Assembly: GCA_902616905.1 (NCBI GenBank)
Contig: CACMUP010000001.1
Coordinates: 168,722 to 232,721, forward strand
Direction: 5' to 3'
DNA from: an uncultured Bacteroidota bacterium
Lineage (GTDB): Bacteria; Bacteroidota; Bacteroidia; Flavobacteriales; Flavobacteriaceae
Length of the DNA: 64,000 bases
Position numbers and translations under genes: made by a program. Below the pieces are notes generated by a model. It saw only the letters and a program-made list of their open reading frames with translations, was not told where the DNA came from and ran no database searches. Below are positions 53,091 through 62,677 of this stretch, one piece after another. Each line of letters starts with the position of its first letter. Position 1 is the first letter of the stretch.

Positions 53091-54521
53091 TCAATTAATT
53101 TTTTTAGCTATTCTTATGCTCAGTGCAGCGTAAATTAGTGTCATAAGTGGACTTAACCAATTAAATATTGCAAAAAAGAAATATTCTAATACACTAACCC
53201 CTAATACACCTGATTGATATGCACCACAAGTATTCCAGGGAATAAGAACAGAAGTTACAGTGCCTGAGTCTTCAAGAGTACGACTTAAATTTTCAGGAGC
53301 CAAATTACGATCCTCATATGCTTTAGTAAACATTTTTCCTGGTATTACAATTGATAGATATTGATCTGAGGCAGTCAAATTTATTGCTAAACATGATGCA
53401 ACAGTACTTGCAAAGAGTTGAAATGTATTTTTTGCCCAACTTAATAAAGCATTGCTTATAACCTTAAGTGCACCGATAGCATCCATTATACCACCAAAAA
53501 CCATTGCACATATAATTAACCATATGGTGCCTAACATGCCCTCCATTCCTCCTGAGATAAATAGGTCGTTAAGTATTGCATTATTTGTATTTATCTGGAT
53601 TGAAACAGATATTGCATCTAAAATTGCTTTGTATGCAATATTAGAATTTAAAGTTTTTGAATCTGTTATTTCCAAAAGAATTTGAGGTTGAAAAAAAATT
53701 GCAAATAAAGCCCCCATTAAAGTGCCAATTAATAGTGCTACTAATGGAGGTGTTTTTTTTACTATAAGGATAATAACACTTATTGGAACTAGAAACAACC
53801 AAAAATTTATGGTAAACTTTTCTCTAATTGCAGCTAATAAATCACCTGTGTCTGGAAGCACACTATAATTCTGCGTCAGATTAAGAATTAAAAATACTAT
53901 TAGTGTAATTAATATGCTTGGTACTGTTGTATATGCCATATACTTTATATGATCAAACAACTCACCTCCAGCCATAGCAGGAGCAAGATTTGTTGTGTCT
54001 GAAAGCGGTGATAGTTTATCACCAAAATACGCTCCTGATATAATTGCTCCCGCAACCATACCCAAAGGAATTTTTAAAACACTACCTATTCCAATCAAAG
54101 CAATACCTACTGTAGCTGAAGTAGTCCAACTACTTCCTGTAGAAATAGATATAATCGCACATATTACTATACATGCTGGCAAAAAGATACTTGGATGTAA
54201 GATTTGTAAACCATAATAAATCATAGCTGGTATAATACCGCTTATAAGCCATGTGCCTGAGAGTGCACCAACAAAAAGCAAGATCAATAAAGCTCCAGTA
54301 ACTGATTTTAAATTATCCGCTATTTTTTCTAACATCGAGTCATAAGATATTCTTTTCTTAAATCCAATTATGGCAGCAATTGCACCTCCTATTAGTAATA
54401 TAAATTGGTTTGATCCGTTTAATGCATCATCACCATAAACAATGACATTATAAGAGAGAAGAACAACTAAAAAAAATAAGGGTAATAAAGCAGTTGTTAA
54501 AGAAATTTGGTTTTTTTTCAA
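53091..54521 (-). CDS. nhaC: Na+/H+ antiporter NhaC family
   Basis: 476 residues with about eleven hydrophobic helices. Family landmarks: MIYYGLQILHPSIFLPACIVICAIISISTGSSWTTSATVGIALIGIG, GAIISGAYFGDKLSPLSDTTNLAPAMAGGELFDHI and LIPWNTCGAYQSGVLGV. The Gly-Asp-Lys-x-Ser-Pro-x-Ser-Asp-Thr-Thr segment is the NhaC signature. It exchanges sodium for protons at the inner membrane, in keeping with a marine habitat. Single gene; it diverges from lpdA with about 120 bases between. Confidence 0.92.
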   Translation of the reverse strand: MKKNQISLTTALLPLFFLVVLLSYNVIVYGDDALNGSNQFILLIGGAIAAIIGFKKRISYDSMLEKIADNLKSVTGALLILLFVGALSGTWLISGIIPAMIYYGLQILHPSIFLPACIVICAIISISTGSSWTTSATVGIALIGIGSVLKIPLGMVAGAIISGAYFGDKLSPLSDTTNLAPAMAGGELFDHIKYMAYTTVPSILITLIVFLILNLTQNYSVLPDTGDLLAAIREKFTINFWLFLVPISVIILIVKKTPPLVALLIGTLMGALFAIFFQPQILLEITDSKTLNSNIAYKAILDAISVSIQINTNNAILNDLFISGGMEGMLGTIWLIICAMVFGGIMDAIGALKVISNALLSWAKNTFQLFASTVASCLAINLTASDQYLSIVIPGKMFTKAYEDRNLAPENLSRTLEDSGTVTSVLIPWNTCGAYQSGVLGVSVLEYFFFAIFNWLSPLMTLIYAALSIRIAKKIN

Positions 54522-54641
54522 ATGAAAATATTTAAAATATTATTTAAAAAAACAACTAAATATATATCAATTTATATAATAATTTACACTAAATCCAATT
54601 AACATTTTTATTTTTGGGAATAATAAAAATTGAATTTAACT

Positions 54642-56042
54642 ATGAGTGTTTTTGATGTTGCGATCATAGGATCAGGTCCAGGAGGATATGTTGCAGCCAT
54701 TCGTTGTTCTCAGTTAGGCATGAAAACAGCATTAATAGAAAAATATAATACCCTTGGGGGAACATGCCTCAATGTTGGATGTATACCCTCAAAATCTCTA
54801 TTGGATTCATCCCACCATTTTGAGGATGCTACCCAACACTTTTCAGAACATGGAATTGAAATAAAAGGGGTGGTCAATATTGATTTTAAAAAAATGATTG
54901 AGCGTAAAGCCCAAGTTGTTGAGCAAACAACTAAGGGGATAGATTTTTTGATGGGGAAAAATAATATTGAAGTATTCCACGGCTTAGCAAGTTTTATTGA
55001 TGCTAATAAAATTGAAATAAATGGTAATAAAAAAATAACTATTGAATCTAAAAAAATTATTATAGCTACTGGATCAAAGCCAGGTAGTTTGCCTTTTATC
55101 GAATTAGATAAAGAAAGAATAATTACCTCAACTGAAGCACTTAAACTAAAAGAGATACCTAAACACTTAATTATTATAGGTGGTGGTGTTATCGGTTTAG
55201 AATTAGGTCAAGTTTATAAAAGATTAGGTGCTGAAGTCTCTGTAATTGAATATGCTGATAGAATAACACCATCAATGGACATGTCTTTATCTAGGGAGTT
55301 GTTGAAAGTTTTAAAAAAGCAAGGGGTTAAATTTTATCTTTCACATGGAGTTAGTAATGTCAAACGAAATGGTAAAGAAATTACTGTTACTGCAAATGAC
55401 AAAAAAGGAGTATCCACTGAATTTAAAGGAGATTATTGTTTAGTATGTGTTGGAAGAAAGCCCCACACAAAAGGTCTTAATCTTGAAGCTATAGGAGTAC
55501 AGTTAAATGAGAAAGGCCAAGTAGAGGTAAATGAATATTTACAAACTTCAACTAATAATGTATATGCGATAGGTGACGTCGTAAGAGGATCAATGCTAGC
55601 TCACAAAGCTGAGGAAGAGGGTGTAATGGTAGCTGAATTTATAGCTGGCCAGAAACCTCATATTGATTATAATTTAATCCCTAATGTTATATATACTTGG
55701 CCCGAAGTCGCTTCCGTAGGTAAAACAGAGGAACAGTTAAAAGAAGAAGGGTTAAATTATAAAACTGGACAATTCCCTATGCGTGCATTAGGTAGAGCTC
55801 GTGCAAGCATGGATACTGACGGTTTTGTCAAAATATTAGCTGATAGTGAAACAGATGAGGTTCTTGGTGTCCATATGATAGGTGCTCGTGCAGCTGATTT
55901 AATTGCTGAAGCAGTTACTGCGATGGAGTTTAGAGCGTCAGCTGAAGATATAGCAAGAATGAGTCATTCACATCCTACTTATGCTGAAGCTATAAAAGAA
56001 GCTGCCTTAGCAGCTACTGAGAATAGAGCTCTCCATATCTAA
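54642..56042 (+). CDS. lpdA: Dihydrolipoyl dehydrogenase
   Basis: The ATG at 54642 is preferred over an upstream TTG; 466 residues. FAD site FDVAIIGSGPGGYVAAIR; redox disulfide GGTCLNVGCIPSK (Cys42 and Cys47); NAD site IIIGGGVIGLELGQVYKRLGAEVSVIE; FAD-binding VYAIGDVVRG; and C-terminal active His-Glu in SHSHPTYAEAIKEA. It is the E3 component of 2-oxo-acid dehydrogenase complexes and the glycine cleavage system. Single gene here. Confidence 0.96.
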   Translation: MSVFDVAIIGSGPGGYVAAIRCSQLGMKTALIEKYNTLGGTCLNVGCIPSKSLLDSSHHFEDATQHFSEHGIEIKGVVNIDFKKMIERKAQVVEQTTKGIDFLMGKNNIEVFHGLASFIDANKIEINGNKKITIESKKIIIATGSKPGSLPFIELDKERIITSTEALKLKEIPKHLIIIGGGVIGLELGQVYKRLGAEVSVIEYADRITPSMDMSLSRELLKVLKKQGVKFYLSHGVSNVKRNGKEITVTANDKKGVSTEFKGDYCLVCVGRKPHTKGLNLEAIGVQLNEKGQVEVNEYLQTSTNNVYAIGDVVRGSMLAHKAEEEGVMVAEFIAGQKPHIDYNLIPNVIYTWPEVASVGKTEEQLKEEGLNYKTGQFPMRALGRARASMDTDGFVKILADSETDEVLGVHMIGARAADLIAEAVTAMEFRASAEDIARMSHSHPTYAEAIKEAALAATENRALHI

Positions 56043-56163
56043 ATCTTTATTCATTTAAAAAGTTTTTTAAAACACAACAATTTTCAAATTTTAAAGATAA
56101 TTTTAATTAAAATTGATGTTCAAATATATATTTATATAAGTTTAAATTTGAAATCTTATTAAC

Positions 56164-57450
56164 ATGGATAGAAGAGATTTTGTCAAAAAATCAGCTATAA
56201 CACCGATATTTACGATAGTTCCAAGTAGTGTTTTAAGTTTTACAGGTAGATCTCCAAATGATAAGATCCAATTAGGTTTCATTGGAGTTGGAAGACAAGG
56301 TAGAGGATTGATGGAGAATTTTATTAAATATGATTCCGCAGCCATTTTATCTTGTAGTGATGTTGATATTGATAAAATAAATTTATTCGAAAAAACTTAT
56401 CACGAAAAATCAACTGCAGCCAAAAAGCCTGTTCATAGAGTAAAAAAATATTCTCATTACAGAGATATGTTAAATGACAAGGAAATTGATGCTGTTGTCA
56501 TAGCTTCCCCAGATCATTGGCATGCACAAATGTCAATAGATGCAGCAAAAGCTGGTAAAGATATATATTGTGAAAAGCCATTATCGTCATCTGTAGCTGA
56601 GGGAAGAGCAATAGTAGATGCTATAAGAAAATATGATAGGGTATTCCAAACAGGGAGTATGCAACGTTCTTGGAATCAATTTAGGCATGCAGTTGAACTT
56701 ATAAGAAATGGCTACATTGGGACTGTTCAAAGAGTCTATGTAGCTATTGGAGATCCATATAAGCCATGTGACTTACCAACGCAAGAAACACCATCAAATA
56801 TAGATTGGGATTCATGGATTGGACCAACACAGTATCGAGGATATCATAAAGATTTGGCATGCCCTATAGGTGACAAACGTTGGGCTCAATGGAGAGATTA
56901 TTTTCCTTATGGAGGAGGTATGATTACAGATTTTGGAGCTCACATGTTCGATATAGTTCAATGGGCATTAAATATGGATAATTCGGGACCTGTTAACTTT
57001 GAACCACCAAAAATATATTCTAAAAAAGGTCTTAAATTCACCTATCAAAATGGAATCTCTGTTACTCATAAAAAATGGGGAGATTCGAATAACGAAATTC
57101 AATTTATTGGATCAGAGGGACGCCTTGAAGTAAGCCGAAGATACCTTAAATCTTATCCTAATAGTAGTCTTGCTAAAAAACCTATTGACAAAATAAATCC
57201 TAAGAGGGTTTATTTAAGTGAAAACCATCATATTGATTGGTTGCAATCTATTAGAAAAAGGAAAAAACCTATATGTGATGTAGAAGTTGGTCACAGAACA
57301 GCCACAGTTTGTAATATTGCAAACATAGCTTATGCACTTCAAAGATCATTAAAATGGGATCCCATTAATGAAAAGTTCATTAATGATCCTGGTGCAAATT
57401 TAATGTTAGATAGAACCTATAGATCTCCTTGGAATTATAGAGATTTTTAA
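56164..57450 (+). CDS. Gfo/Idh/MocA family oxidoreductase, exported
   Basis: 428 residues. The N-terminus MDRRDFVKKSAITPIFTIVPSSV resembles a twin-arginine signal (RRDFVKK). The Rossmann part follows: IQLGFIGVGRQGRG, VVIASPDHWHAQMSIDAAKAGKDIYCEKPLSSSVAEGRAIVDA with the catalytic Lys of the EKP motif, then the alpha/beta C-terminal domain (GGGMITDFGAHMFDIVQWAL, NEIQFIGSEGRLEV). This exported branch acts on sugars or polyol derivatives with a tightly bound nicotinamide; substrate unknown. Its end overlaps that of the convergent argH gene by four bases. Confidence 0.9.
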   Translation: MDRRDFVKKSAITPIFTIVPSSVLSFTGRSPNDKIQLGFIGVGRQGRGLMENFIKYDSAAILSCSDVDIDKINLFEKTYHEKSTAAKKPVHRVKKYSHYRDMLNDKEIDAVVIASPDHWHAQMSIDAAKAGKDIYCEKPLSSSVAEGRAIVDAIRKYDRVFQTGSMQRSWNQFRHAVELIRNGYIGTVQRVYVAIGDPYKPCDLPTQETPSNIDWDSWIGPTQYRGYHKDLACPIGDKRWAQWRDYFPYGGGMITDFGAHMFDIVQWALNMDNSGPVNFEPPKIYSKKGLKFTYQNGISVTHKKWGDSNNEIQFIGSEGRLEVSRRYLKSYPNSSLAKKPIDKINPKRVYLSENHHIDWLQSIRKRKKPICDVEVGHRTATVCNIANIAYALQRSLKWDPINEKFINDPGANLMLDRTYRSPWNYRDF

Positions 57451-58730
57451 GATAAAAAGGGTTTAATTTTTTCTTTTATTTTATCTAAACTTAAATTACC
57501 TATACTTCCAATATGTGTATGTTTTATTTTTCTATTTGGAACATATTGTCCTTCTTCAATAGATTTTCCTAAATCTTGGTAGGCCTTTCTGAAAGGTTTA
57601 CCAGAAATAACATCATTATTGAGAGTGTCCACACTAAAGAGATAATCATATTTTTCCTGATCAGTAATTTTATTTTTAACTTTAATTTTAGGTAGACTAA
57701 AGAGAATAATTTCTAGACATGCCTTTGTATCCTCAATAGCATCTATTATTATTCCTTTTGCCAATTGAAAATCTCTATGATATCCACTAGGTAGATTACC
57801 TGTTAGTAAAGTTAATTGACTTGGTAATGATTGTAAAATATTGCACTTTCCTCTTACAAGCTCAAATAGGTCAGGATTCTTTTTATGAGGCATAATACTA
57901 GATCCTGTAGTAAGATTATCGGGAAAACTTATGAAATCAAAATCTTGACCCATGTAAAGGCAAATATCCATACAAATTTTTGAAAGAGTGGCGCCGATTG
58001 AAGATAAAACGACAGCAATACTTTTTTCCAGTTTTCCTCTACTCATCTGAGCAGCTACTGAATTAACTTTTAAATTTGTAAATTTCAATTCATTCGTTGT
58101 AAATTCCCTGTCTATTGGAAAAGCACTTCCAAATCCAGCGGCACTTCCAAGTGGATTTTGATCAGCAATCTGATAAGCACTTTTCCAGAAATATAGATCA
58201 TCTATCAAACTTTCTGCGAAAGCTGAAAACCAGAGCCCAAATGAAGAGGGCATGGCTACCTGAAAATGTGTATACCCAGGAAGTAAATGATCTTCGTATT
58301 TTTCTGCTAATGAAGTCAAAACTTCAAATAGTTCTATAATTTTATCTTTTATGATATTTAATTCTTTTTTACAGTAAAGGTGTAAGGCAACTAATACTTG
58401 GTCGTTTCTTGACCTTGCAGTATGTATTTTTTTTCCAAGATCTCCTGAATTTTGAATTAAAATATGCTCAATTTTTGAATGTATATCCTCAAATTCGTCT
58501 TCAATTGTTAGACTTTTATTTTCAGCCTGTATTTTAATTTCGTTTAATTTTGATGTGAGTTGATTTACTTCTTCAATAGAAAGGATCCCAATCTTACCTA
58601 ACATTTTTGCATGAGCAATAGAAGCTTGACAATCATATTCAGCTAAATATAAATCGTATTCTCTGTCTTTCCCAACAGTGAATAAATCTACTTTTTGATG
58701 GGCAGTAGACCCTTTTTTCCAGAGTTTCAT
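57447..58730 (-). CDS. argH: Argininosuccinate lyase
   Basis: 427 residues, slightly shorter than average (about 460). Signature TTGSSIMPHKKNPDLFELVRGK near residue 277 contains the catalytic Ser; KIHTARSRNDQVLVALHLY and GYTHFQVAMPSSFGLWFSAFAESL are also present. It splits argininosuccinate into arginine and fumarate. Last gene of the arginine operon, one base after the deacylase gene. Confidence 0.95.
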   Translation of the reverse strand: MKLWKKGSTAHQKVDLFTVGKDREYDLYLAEYDCQASIAHAKMLGKIGILSIEEVNQLTSKLNEIKIQAENKSLTIEDEFEDIHSKIEHILIQNSGDLGKKIHTARSRNDQVLVALHLYCKKELNIIKDKIIELFEVLTSLAEKYEDHLLPGYTHFQVAMPSSFGLWFSAFAESLIDDLYFWKSAYQIADQNPLGSAAGFGSAFPIDREFTTNELKFTNLKVNSVAAQMSRGKLEKSIAVVLSSIGATLSKICMDICLYMGQDFDFISFPDNLTTGSSIMPHKKNPDLFELVRGKCNILQSLPSQLTLLTGNLPSGYHRDFQLAKGIIIDAIEDTKACLEIILFSLPKIKVKNKITDQEKYDYLFSVDTLNNDVISGKPFRKAYQDLGKSIEEGQYVPNRKIKHTHIGSIGNLSLDKIKEKIKPFLS

Positions 58731-58731
58731 T

Positions 58732-59784
58732 TTAAAGTATTTGTTTTAATAAATCAATATATAGTTTTACACCTTCTTCAATTTCATGAATATAAATAAA
58801 TTCATCTGCTGTATGTGACCTTTTTGAATCACCTGGGCCTAACTTTAGAGAAGGGCAACTTAGTGCAGCTTGATCAGAAAGGGTAGGTGATCCATAGGTG
58901 CTTCGGCCTAATTTTTTACCTGCAATAACAAGAGGGTGATTATCATCTATCGAAGAACTTTCTAAGTGAAGTGATCTTGCTTTTACATCACAAGGAAGAG
59001 AATTAACAATAAAATTATTTATTTCTGAATTTTTATAATATTCATTAACCCTTACATCCAAAACCATTTTGACTTCAGATGGAACAACATTATGCTGATT
59101 ACCTGCATTGATTTGTGAGAGTGTAATTTTTACAGGGCCTAAAAGAGGAGAATTTTTTTCAAAAGAAATGTTTTTTATTTTTTCAATAACATGTGAAATT
59201 TTCATTAAAGGATTATCTTCATTTGGGTGCGCTGCATGACTTGGTGTTCCTTTTATACTTAAATCAAAAACGATTAATCCTTTCTCTGCAACTGCTAACT
59301 CCATATTAGTAGGTTCACCAATTATTGCTAAATCAATTTTTGGAAGGTAAGGGATTAATGATCTCAAACTTTTTTTTCCAGCTATTTCTTCTTCTGCGGA
59401 TGCTATCATTAATAAGTTATATGCTGGGTTTTCGTACTCATAGTAATGAGTAAATAATGCTATTAAGGAAACTAATGAACCTCCAGCATCATTGCTTCCA
59501 AGTCCAAATAATTTGCCATTAATAATATCTGCCTTAAATGGATCCCTAGTGTAAGCTTTATTTGGAAATACCGTATCATGGTGAGAATTTAATAATAATG
59601 TAGGTTTTTTATGGTCATAATTTTTGTTAACTGCCCATATGTTATTATCTCTCTTATTATATGTAATATTATGATTTTTAAACCATTTCTCAATACGCTT
59701 GGCAGTTAGAGCCTCGTTTTTTGAAAAAGATTCTATTTGAATCAAATCTTTTAATAGTAGTATGGCATTTTGAGTTAATTTCAT
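58732..59784 (-). CDS. argE: M20-family N-acyl-ornithine/citrulline deacylase (ArgE-type)
   Basis: 350 residues. Metal and catalytic residues: LLNSHHDTVFP (His and Asp), GLGSNDAGGSLVSL (bridging Asp), ASAEEEIAG (catalytic and metal Glu) and IGEPTNMELAVAEKG; C-terminal His in KLGPGDSKRSHTADEFIYIHE. In operons with an acyl-ornithine carbamoyltransferase the substrate is N-acetyl- or N-succinyl-citrulline. Overlaps argB by four bases. Confidence 0.9.
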   Translation of the reverse strand: MKLTQNAILLLKDLIQIESFSKNEALTAKRIEKWFKNHNITYNKRDNNIWAVNKNYDHKKPTLLLNSHHDTVFPNKAYTRDPFKADIINGKLFGLGSNDAGGSLVSLIALFTHYYEYENPAYNLLMIASAEEEIAGKKSLRSLIPYLPKIDLAIIGEPTNMELAVAEKGLIVFDLSIKGTPSHAAHPNEDNPLMKISHVIEKIKNISFEKNSPLLGPVKITLSQINAGNQHNVVPSEVKMVLDVRVNEYYKNSEINNFIVNSLPCDVKARSLHLESSSIDDNHPLVIAGKKLGRSTYGSPTLSDQAALSCPSLKLGPGDSKRSHTADEFIYIHEIEEGVKLYIDLLKQIL

Positions 59785-60557
59785 AATACTATTTTAGTGT
59801 GTTTGTTATCAGATAAAATATTAAAGCTTCCAATCCTTATTTCTTTAACTCCTTTTAAAAGAGCTTGATAACAATTATGAAGTTTAGGTAACATTCCTGC
59901 TTGAATTAAACCTTTATTTTTTAATTCTTCATATTTTTCGGTATTTATAATGGGAATTACGGAATTTAGGTCTCCAATATTTTCTAGTACACCTTTTTTT
60001 TCAAAGCAATAAGTCAAATTAACTTCAAAATTTTCTGAAAGAGCTGAAGCAATATCAGAAGCTATGGTATCTGCATTTGTATTTAGTAACTGCCCATTCC
60101 CGTCATGTGAAACTGAACAACATACCGGAATAATGTTATTTTTTAAAAGTTTTTTAAAAAAACTTTTATTTATATGAGTTATATCACCAACAAAACCAAA
60201 ATCAATCTCTTCAACTGTTCTTTTTGATGCCATGTAAGCATTTCCATCTGCACCACAAATACCAATTGAATCACACGATAAAGCTTGTAACTTAGAGACT
60301 ATTCTTTTGTTAATTTTTCCTGCATATACCATTGTAATAATATCAAGAGTTATAGCGTCTGTAATTCTTCTGCCATTATTTAATTTTACAGGAATTCCTA
60401 ATTGATTTGATACAGCTGATGCTTCTTTACCACCACCATGAATTAGAATTTTTGATTCATTGAGAGAAGAAAAATCCTTAAGAAAAGAGTGAAGTCTACT
60501 TTCATTATCAACAATATTACTTCCTATTTTAAAAATATGTAATCTATCCATTTTCAA
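59781..60557 (-). CDS. argB: N-acetylglutamate (or N-succinylglutamate) kinase
   Basis: 258 residues. KIGSNIVDNES at the start, ILIHGGGKEASAVSNQLGIPVKLNNGRRITD (glycine-rich ATP and substrate site), GICGADGNAYMASK and LNTNADTIASDIASAL are the ArgB signatures, and KNKGLIQAGMLPKLHNCYQALLKGVKEIRIG near the C-terminus carries the catalytic Lys. It phosphorylates the acyl-glutamate. Starts within the end of the carbamoyltransferase gene (overlap 14 bases). Confidence 0.93.
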   Translation of the reverse strand: MKMDRLHIFKIGSNIVDNESRLHSFLKDFSSLNESKILIHGGGKEASAVSNQLGIPVKLNNGRRITDAITLDIITMVYAGKINKRIVSKLQALSCDSIGICGADGNAYMASKRTVEEIDFGFVGDITHINKSFFKKLLKNNIIPVCCSVSHDGNGQLLNTNADTIASDIASALSENFEVNLTYCFEKKGVLENIGDLNSVIPIINTEKYEELKNKGLIQAGMLPKLHNCYQALLKGVKEIRIGSFNILSDNKHTKIVL

Positions 60558-61491
60558 GTATTTTTTTTAATACTATTTGAGCGGCATAAGTTCTGTTATT
60601 TGCTTGCTGAATTACTAAAGAATTTGGAGAATTCAAAACTTTATCCGTAGCGACAACATTCCTTCTAATGGGCAGACAATGCATGAACTTAGCTGAGTTA
60701 GTGAATTTCATTTTTGATTCAGTTACCATCCAATCTCTATCTATTTTTAAAATTTCACCATATTTATTATAAGAACACCAATTCTTTGTATATACGAAAT
60801 CAGCATTTTTAAATGCATTTTCTTGATTATATTCAATTAAAGTATCACCTGTTATTCTAGAATCAAGCTCATAACCTTTAGGATGTGTAATCACAAAATT
60901 AGCATCTAGTTTTTTTACCATTCGAATAAAAGAATTCCCCACAGCATGAGGTAAAGCTTTTGGGTGTGGTGCCCATGATAAAACAATTTTTGGTTTATTT
61001 AAGGGGTGATTTTCTTTAATTGTCATAGCATCTGCTAATGCTTGTAAAGGGTGCGCAGTTGCACTTTCCATATTGACTACAGGAATACTTGCATACTTAA
61101 TAAAACTATTTAATACAATTTCTTGTTCATCTTTTATTTTATTTGTCAGACTTGCAAATGCTCTTATTGCAACAATATCAAAATATTGAGAAACAACAGC
61201 TGCGGCCTCTTTTATATGTTCTGATTTTGATCCATTCATCTGAGTTCCATCCTCAAATTCAAGAGCCCAAGATTCATTAGAAAAATTCATTACCATTGTT
61301 TTTAAACCCAAGTTTTGAGCTGCTCTTTGAGTGCTCAAACGAGTTCTTAAACTAGGGTTAAAAAAGAGCATTCCTAATGTTTTTTGATTACCGAGGAGTT
61401 CAAATTTGTTAGGATTTTTTTTAAGTTTAATTCCCTCAATTATGGTTTGTTCAAAATTTGAAAGATCATCTAAGTTTAAAAACTGTTTCAT
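60544..61491 (-). CDS. argF': N-acyl-ornithine carbamoyltransferase (ArgF')
   Basis: 315 residues from the second Met (MKQFLNLDDL); an earlier start adds four. Carbamoyl-phosphate site FNPSLRTRLSTQRAAQNLG; the segment ESWALEFEDGTQMNGSKSEHIKEAAAV in place of the usual ornithine-enzyme loop; HPLQALADAMTIKEN; and FMHCLPIRRNVVATDKV. These are features of acetyl- or succinyl-ornithine carbamoyltransferases, not of normal OTC. I cannot tell the acyl group from sequence alone; Bacteroides-type enzymes use succinyl. Encoded between argD and argB. Confidence 0.92.
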   Translation of the reverse strand: MKQFLNLDDLSNFEQTIIEGIKLKKNPNKFELLGNQKTLGMLFFNPSLRTRLSTQRAAQNLGLKTMVMNFSNESWALEFEDGTQMNGSKSEHIKEAAAVVSQYFDIVAIRAFASLTNKIKDEQEIVLNSFIKYASIPVVNMESATAHPLQALADAMTIKENHPLNKPKIVLSWAPHPKALPHAVGNSFIRMVKKLDANFVITHPKGYELDSRITGDTLIEYNQENAFKNADFVYTKNWCSYNKYGEILKIDRDWMVTESKMKFTNSAKFMHCLPIRRNVVATDKVLNSPNSLVIQQANNRTYAAQIVLKKILENG

Positions 61492-61495
61492 AACA

Positions 61496-62632
61496 TTAAT
61501 CATTTGAAATTAAAATTTTTGATATGGCAACAAAAAACTGATCAAAATGCTTTTCTTTTATTGTTAGTGGGGGCAAAATTCTTATAAGATTTTTGTTACT
61601 ACTTCCACCGGTAAAAATAAACTGTTCGTAAATGAGTTTCTTTCTAAGATCTGATACCTCAAAATCAAATTCTAATCCAAGCATTAAGCCTCTACCTTTA
61701 ATTTTCCTTACTTGTGGTATTTGAGAGGCCTTTTTTTTAAAATAAAATTCTAGAGATTTGGTTTTTTCTTGAAGGCTTTGCATTTTTAAAATATCTAAAA
61801 CTGCTAGAGAAGCTACACAAGCAAGATGATTACCCCCAAATGTGGTCCCTAGCATTCCATAAGAAGCTTTAATGTCTGGATGAATTAAAATTCCACCAAT
61901 TGGGAATCCATTTCCCATTCCCTTAGCCATAGTAATTATGTGAGGGCTGATTTTGTATTTTTGAAATGCAAAGAACGTTCCTGATCTTCCAAAACCTGAT
62001 TGAACTTCGTCAGCAATGAGACAAGCATTATACTTTTTGCATAACCTTTCCATGGCATAAACGAAATCTTCCTCAGGTTCATCTAAACCACCAACCCCTT
62101 GAATAGCTTCAAAAATAACAGCGCAAACATCTCCTTTTGATATTTCTATCTCTAATGCTCTAACGTCATTAAATGGCAAAAAACTCACTTCTTGTTGGAG
62201 ATTCAATGGAGAAGATATTTTTTGGTTGTCTGTTGCGGCTACTGCAGCTGAAGTTCTACCATGAAAAGCGTTTTTAAATGCAATAATTCTTTTTTTATTA
62301 GTGAAAAAAGAGGCAACTTTTAAAGCATTTTCAATTGCTTCAGCACCACTATTGCATAAGAAAAGTTGATAATTATGAAGACATGACTGTTCTCCAATTT
62401 CATCAGCTAACTTTTTTTGAAGTGGATTTTGAATAGCATTACTATAAAAGCCTATTTTTCCTAATTGTTGCTTTAATAATTTTATGTAGTGTGGATGACT
62501 ATGTCCAATTGAAATTACCGCATGCCCACCATATAGATCTAAATACTTGTTATTTTTCTCATCATACACATAAACATCTTTAGCCTTTTTTGGTACTACA
62601 TTATAAAGCGGATAAACATCAAATAAATTCAT
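61496..62632 (-). CDS. argD: Acetylornithine (acyl-ornithine) aminotransferase
   Basis: 378 residues, class III PLP aminotransferase. NKYLDLYGGHAVISIGHSHPHY, FLCNSGAEAIENALKVA, FKNAFHGRTSAAVAATDN, LIADEVQSGFGRSGTFFAFQ and MAKGMGNGFPIGG with the PLP Lys near residue 235 are all present. It converts acyl-glutamate semialdehyde to acyl-ornithine. Four bases lie between its stop and the chosen start of argF'. Confidence 0.95.
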   Translation of the reverse strand: MNLFDVYPLYNVVPKKAKDVYVYDEKNNKYLDLYGGHAVISIGHSHPHYIKLLKQQLGKIGFYSNAIQNPLQKKLADEIGEQSCLHNYQLFLCNSGAEAIENALKVASFFTNKKRIIAFKNAFHGRTSAAVAATDNQKISSPLNLQQEVSFLPFNDVRALEIEISKGDVCAVIFEAIQGVGGLDEPEEDFVYAMERLCKKYNACLIADEVQSGFGRSGTFFAFQKYKISPHIITMAKGMGNGFPIGGILIHPDIKASYGMLGTTFGGNHLACVASLAVLDILKMQSLQEKTKSLEFYFKKKASQIPQVRKIKGRGLMLGLEFDFEVSDLRKKLIYEQFIFTGGSSNKNLIRILPPLTIKEKHFDQFFVAISKILISND

Positions 62633-62677
62633 GTGTATATAAGATTAATTATTTTAAATTGTTCCCATTTAATCATT

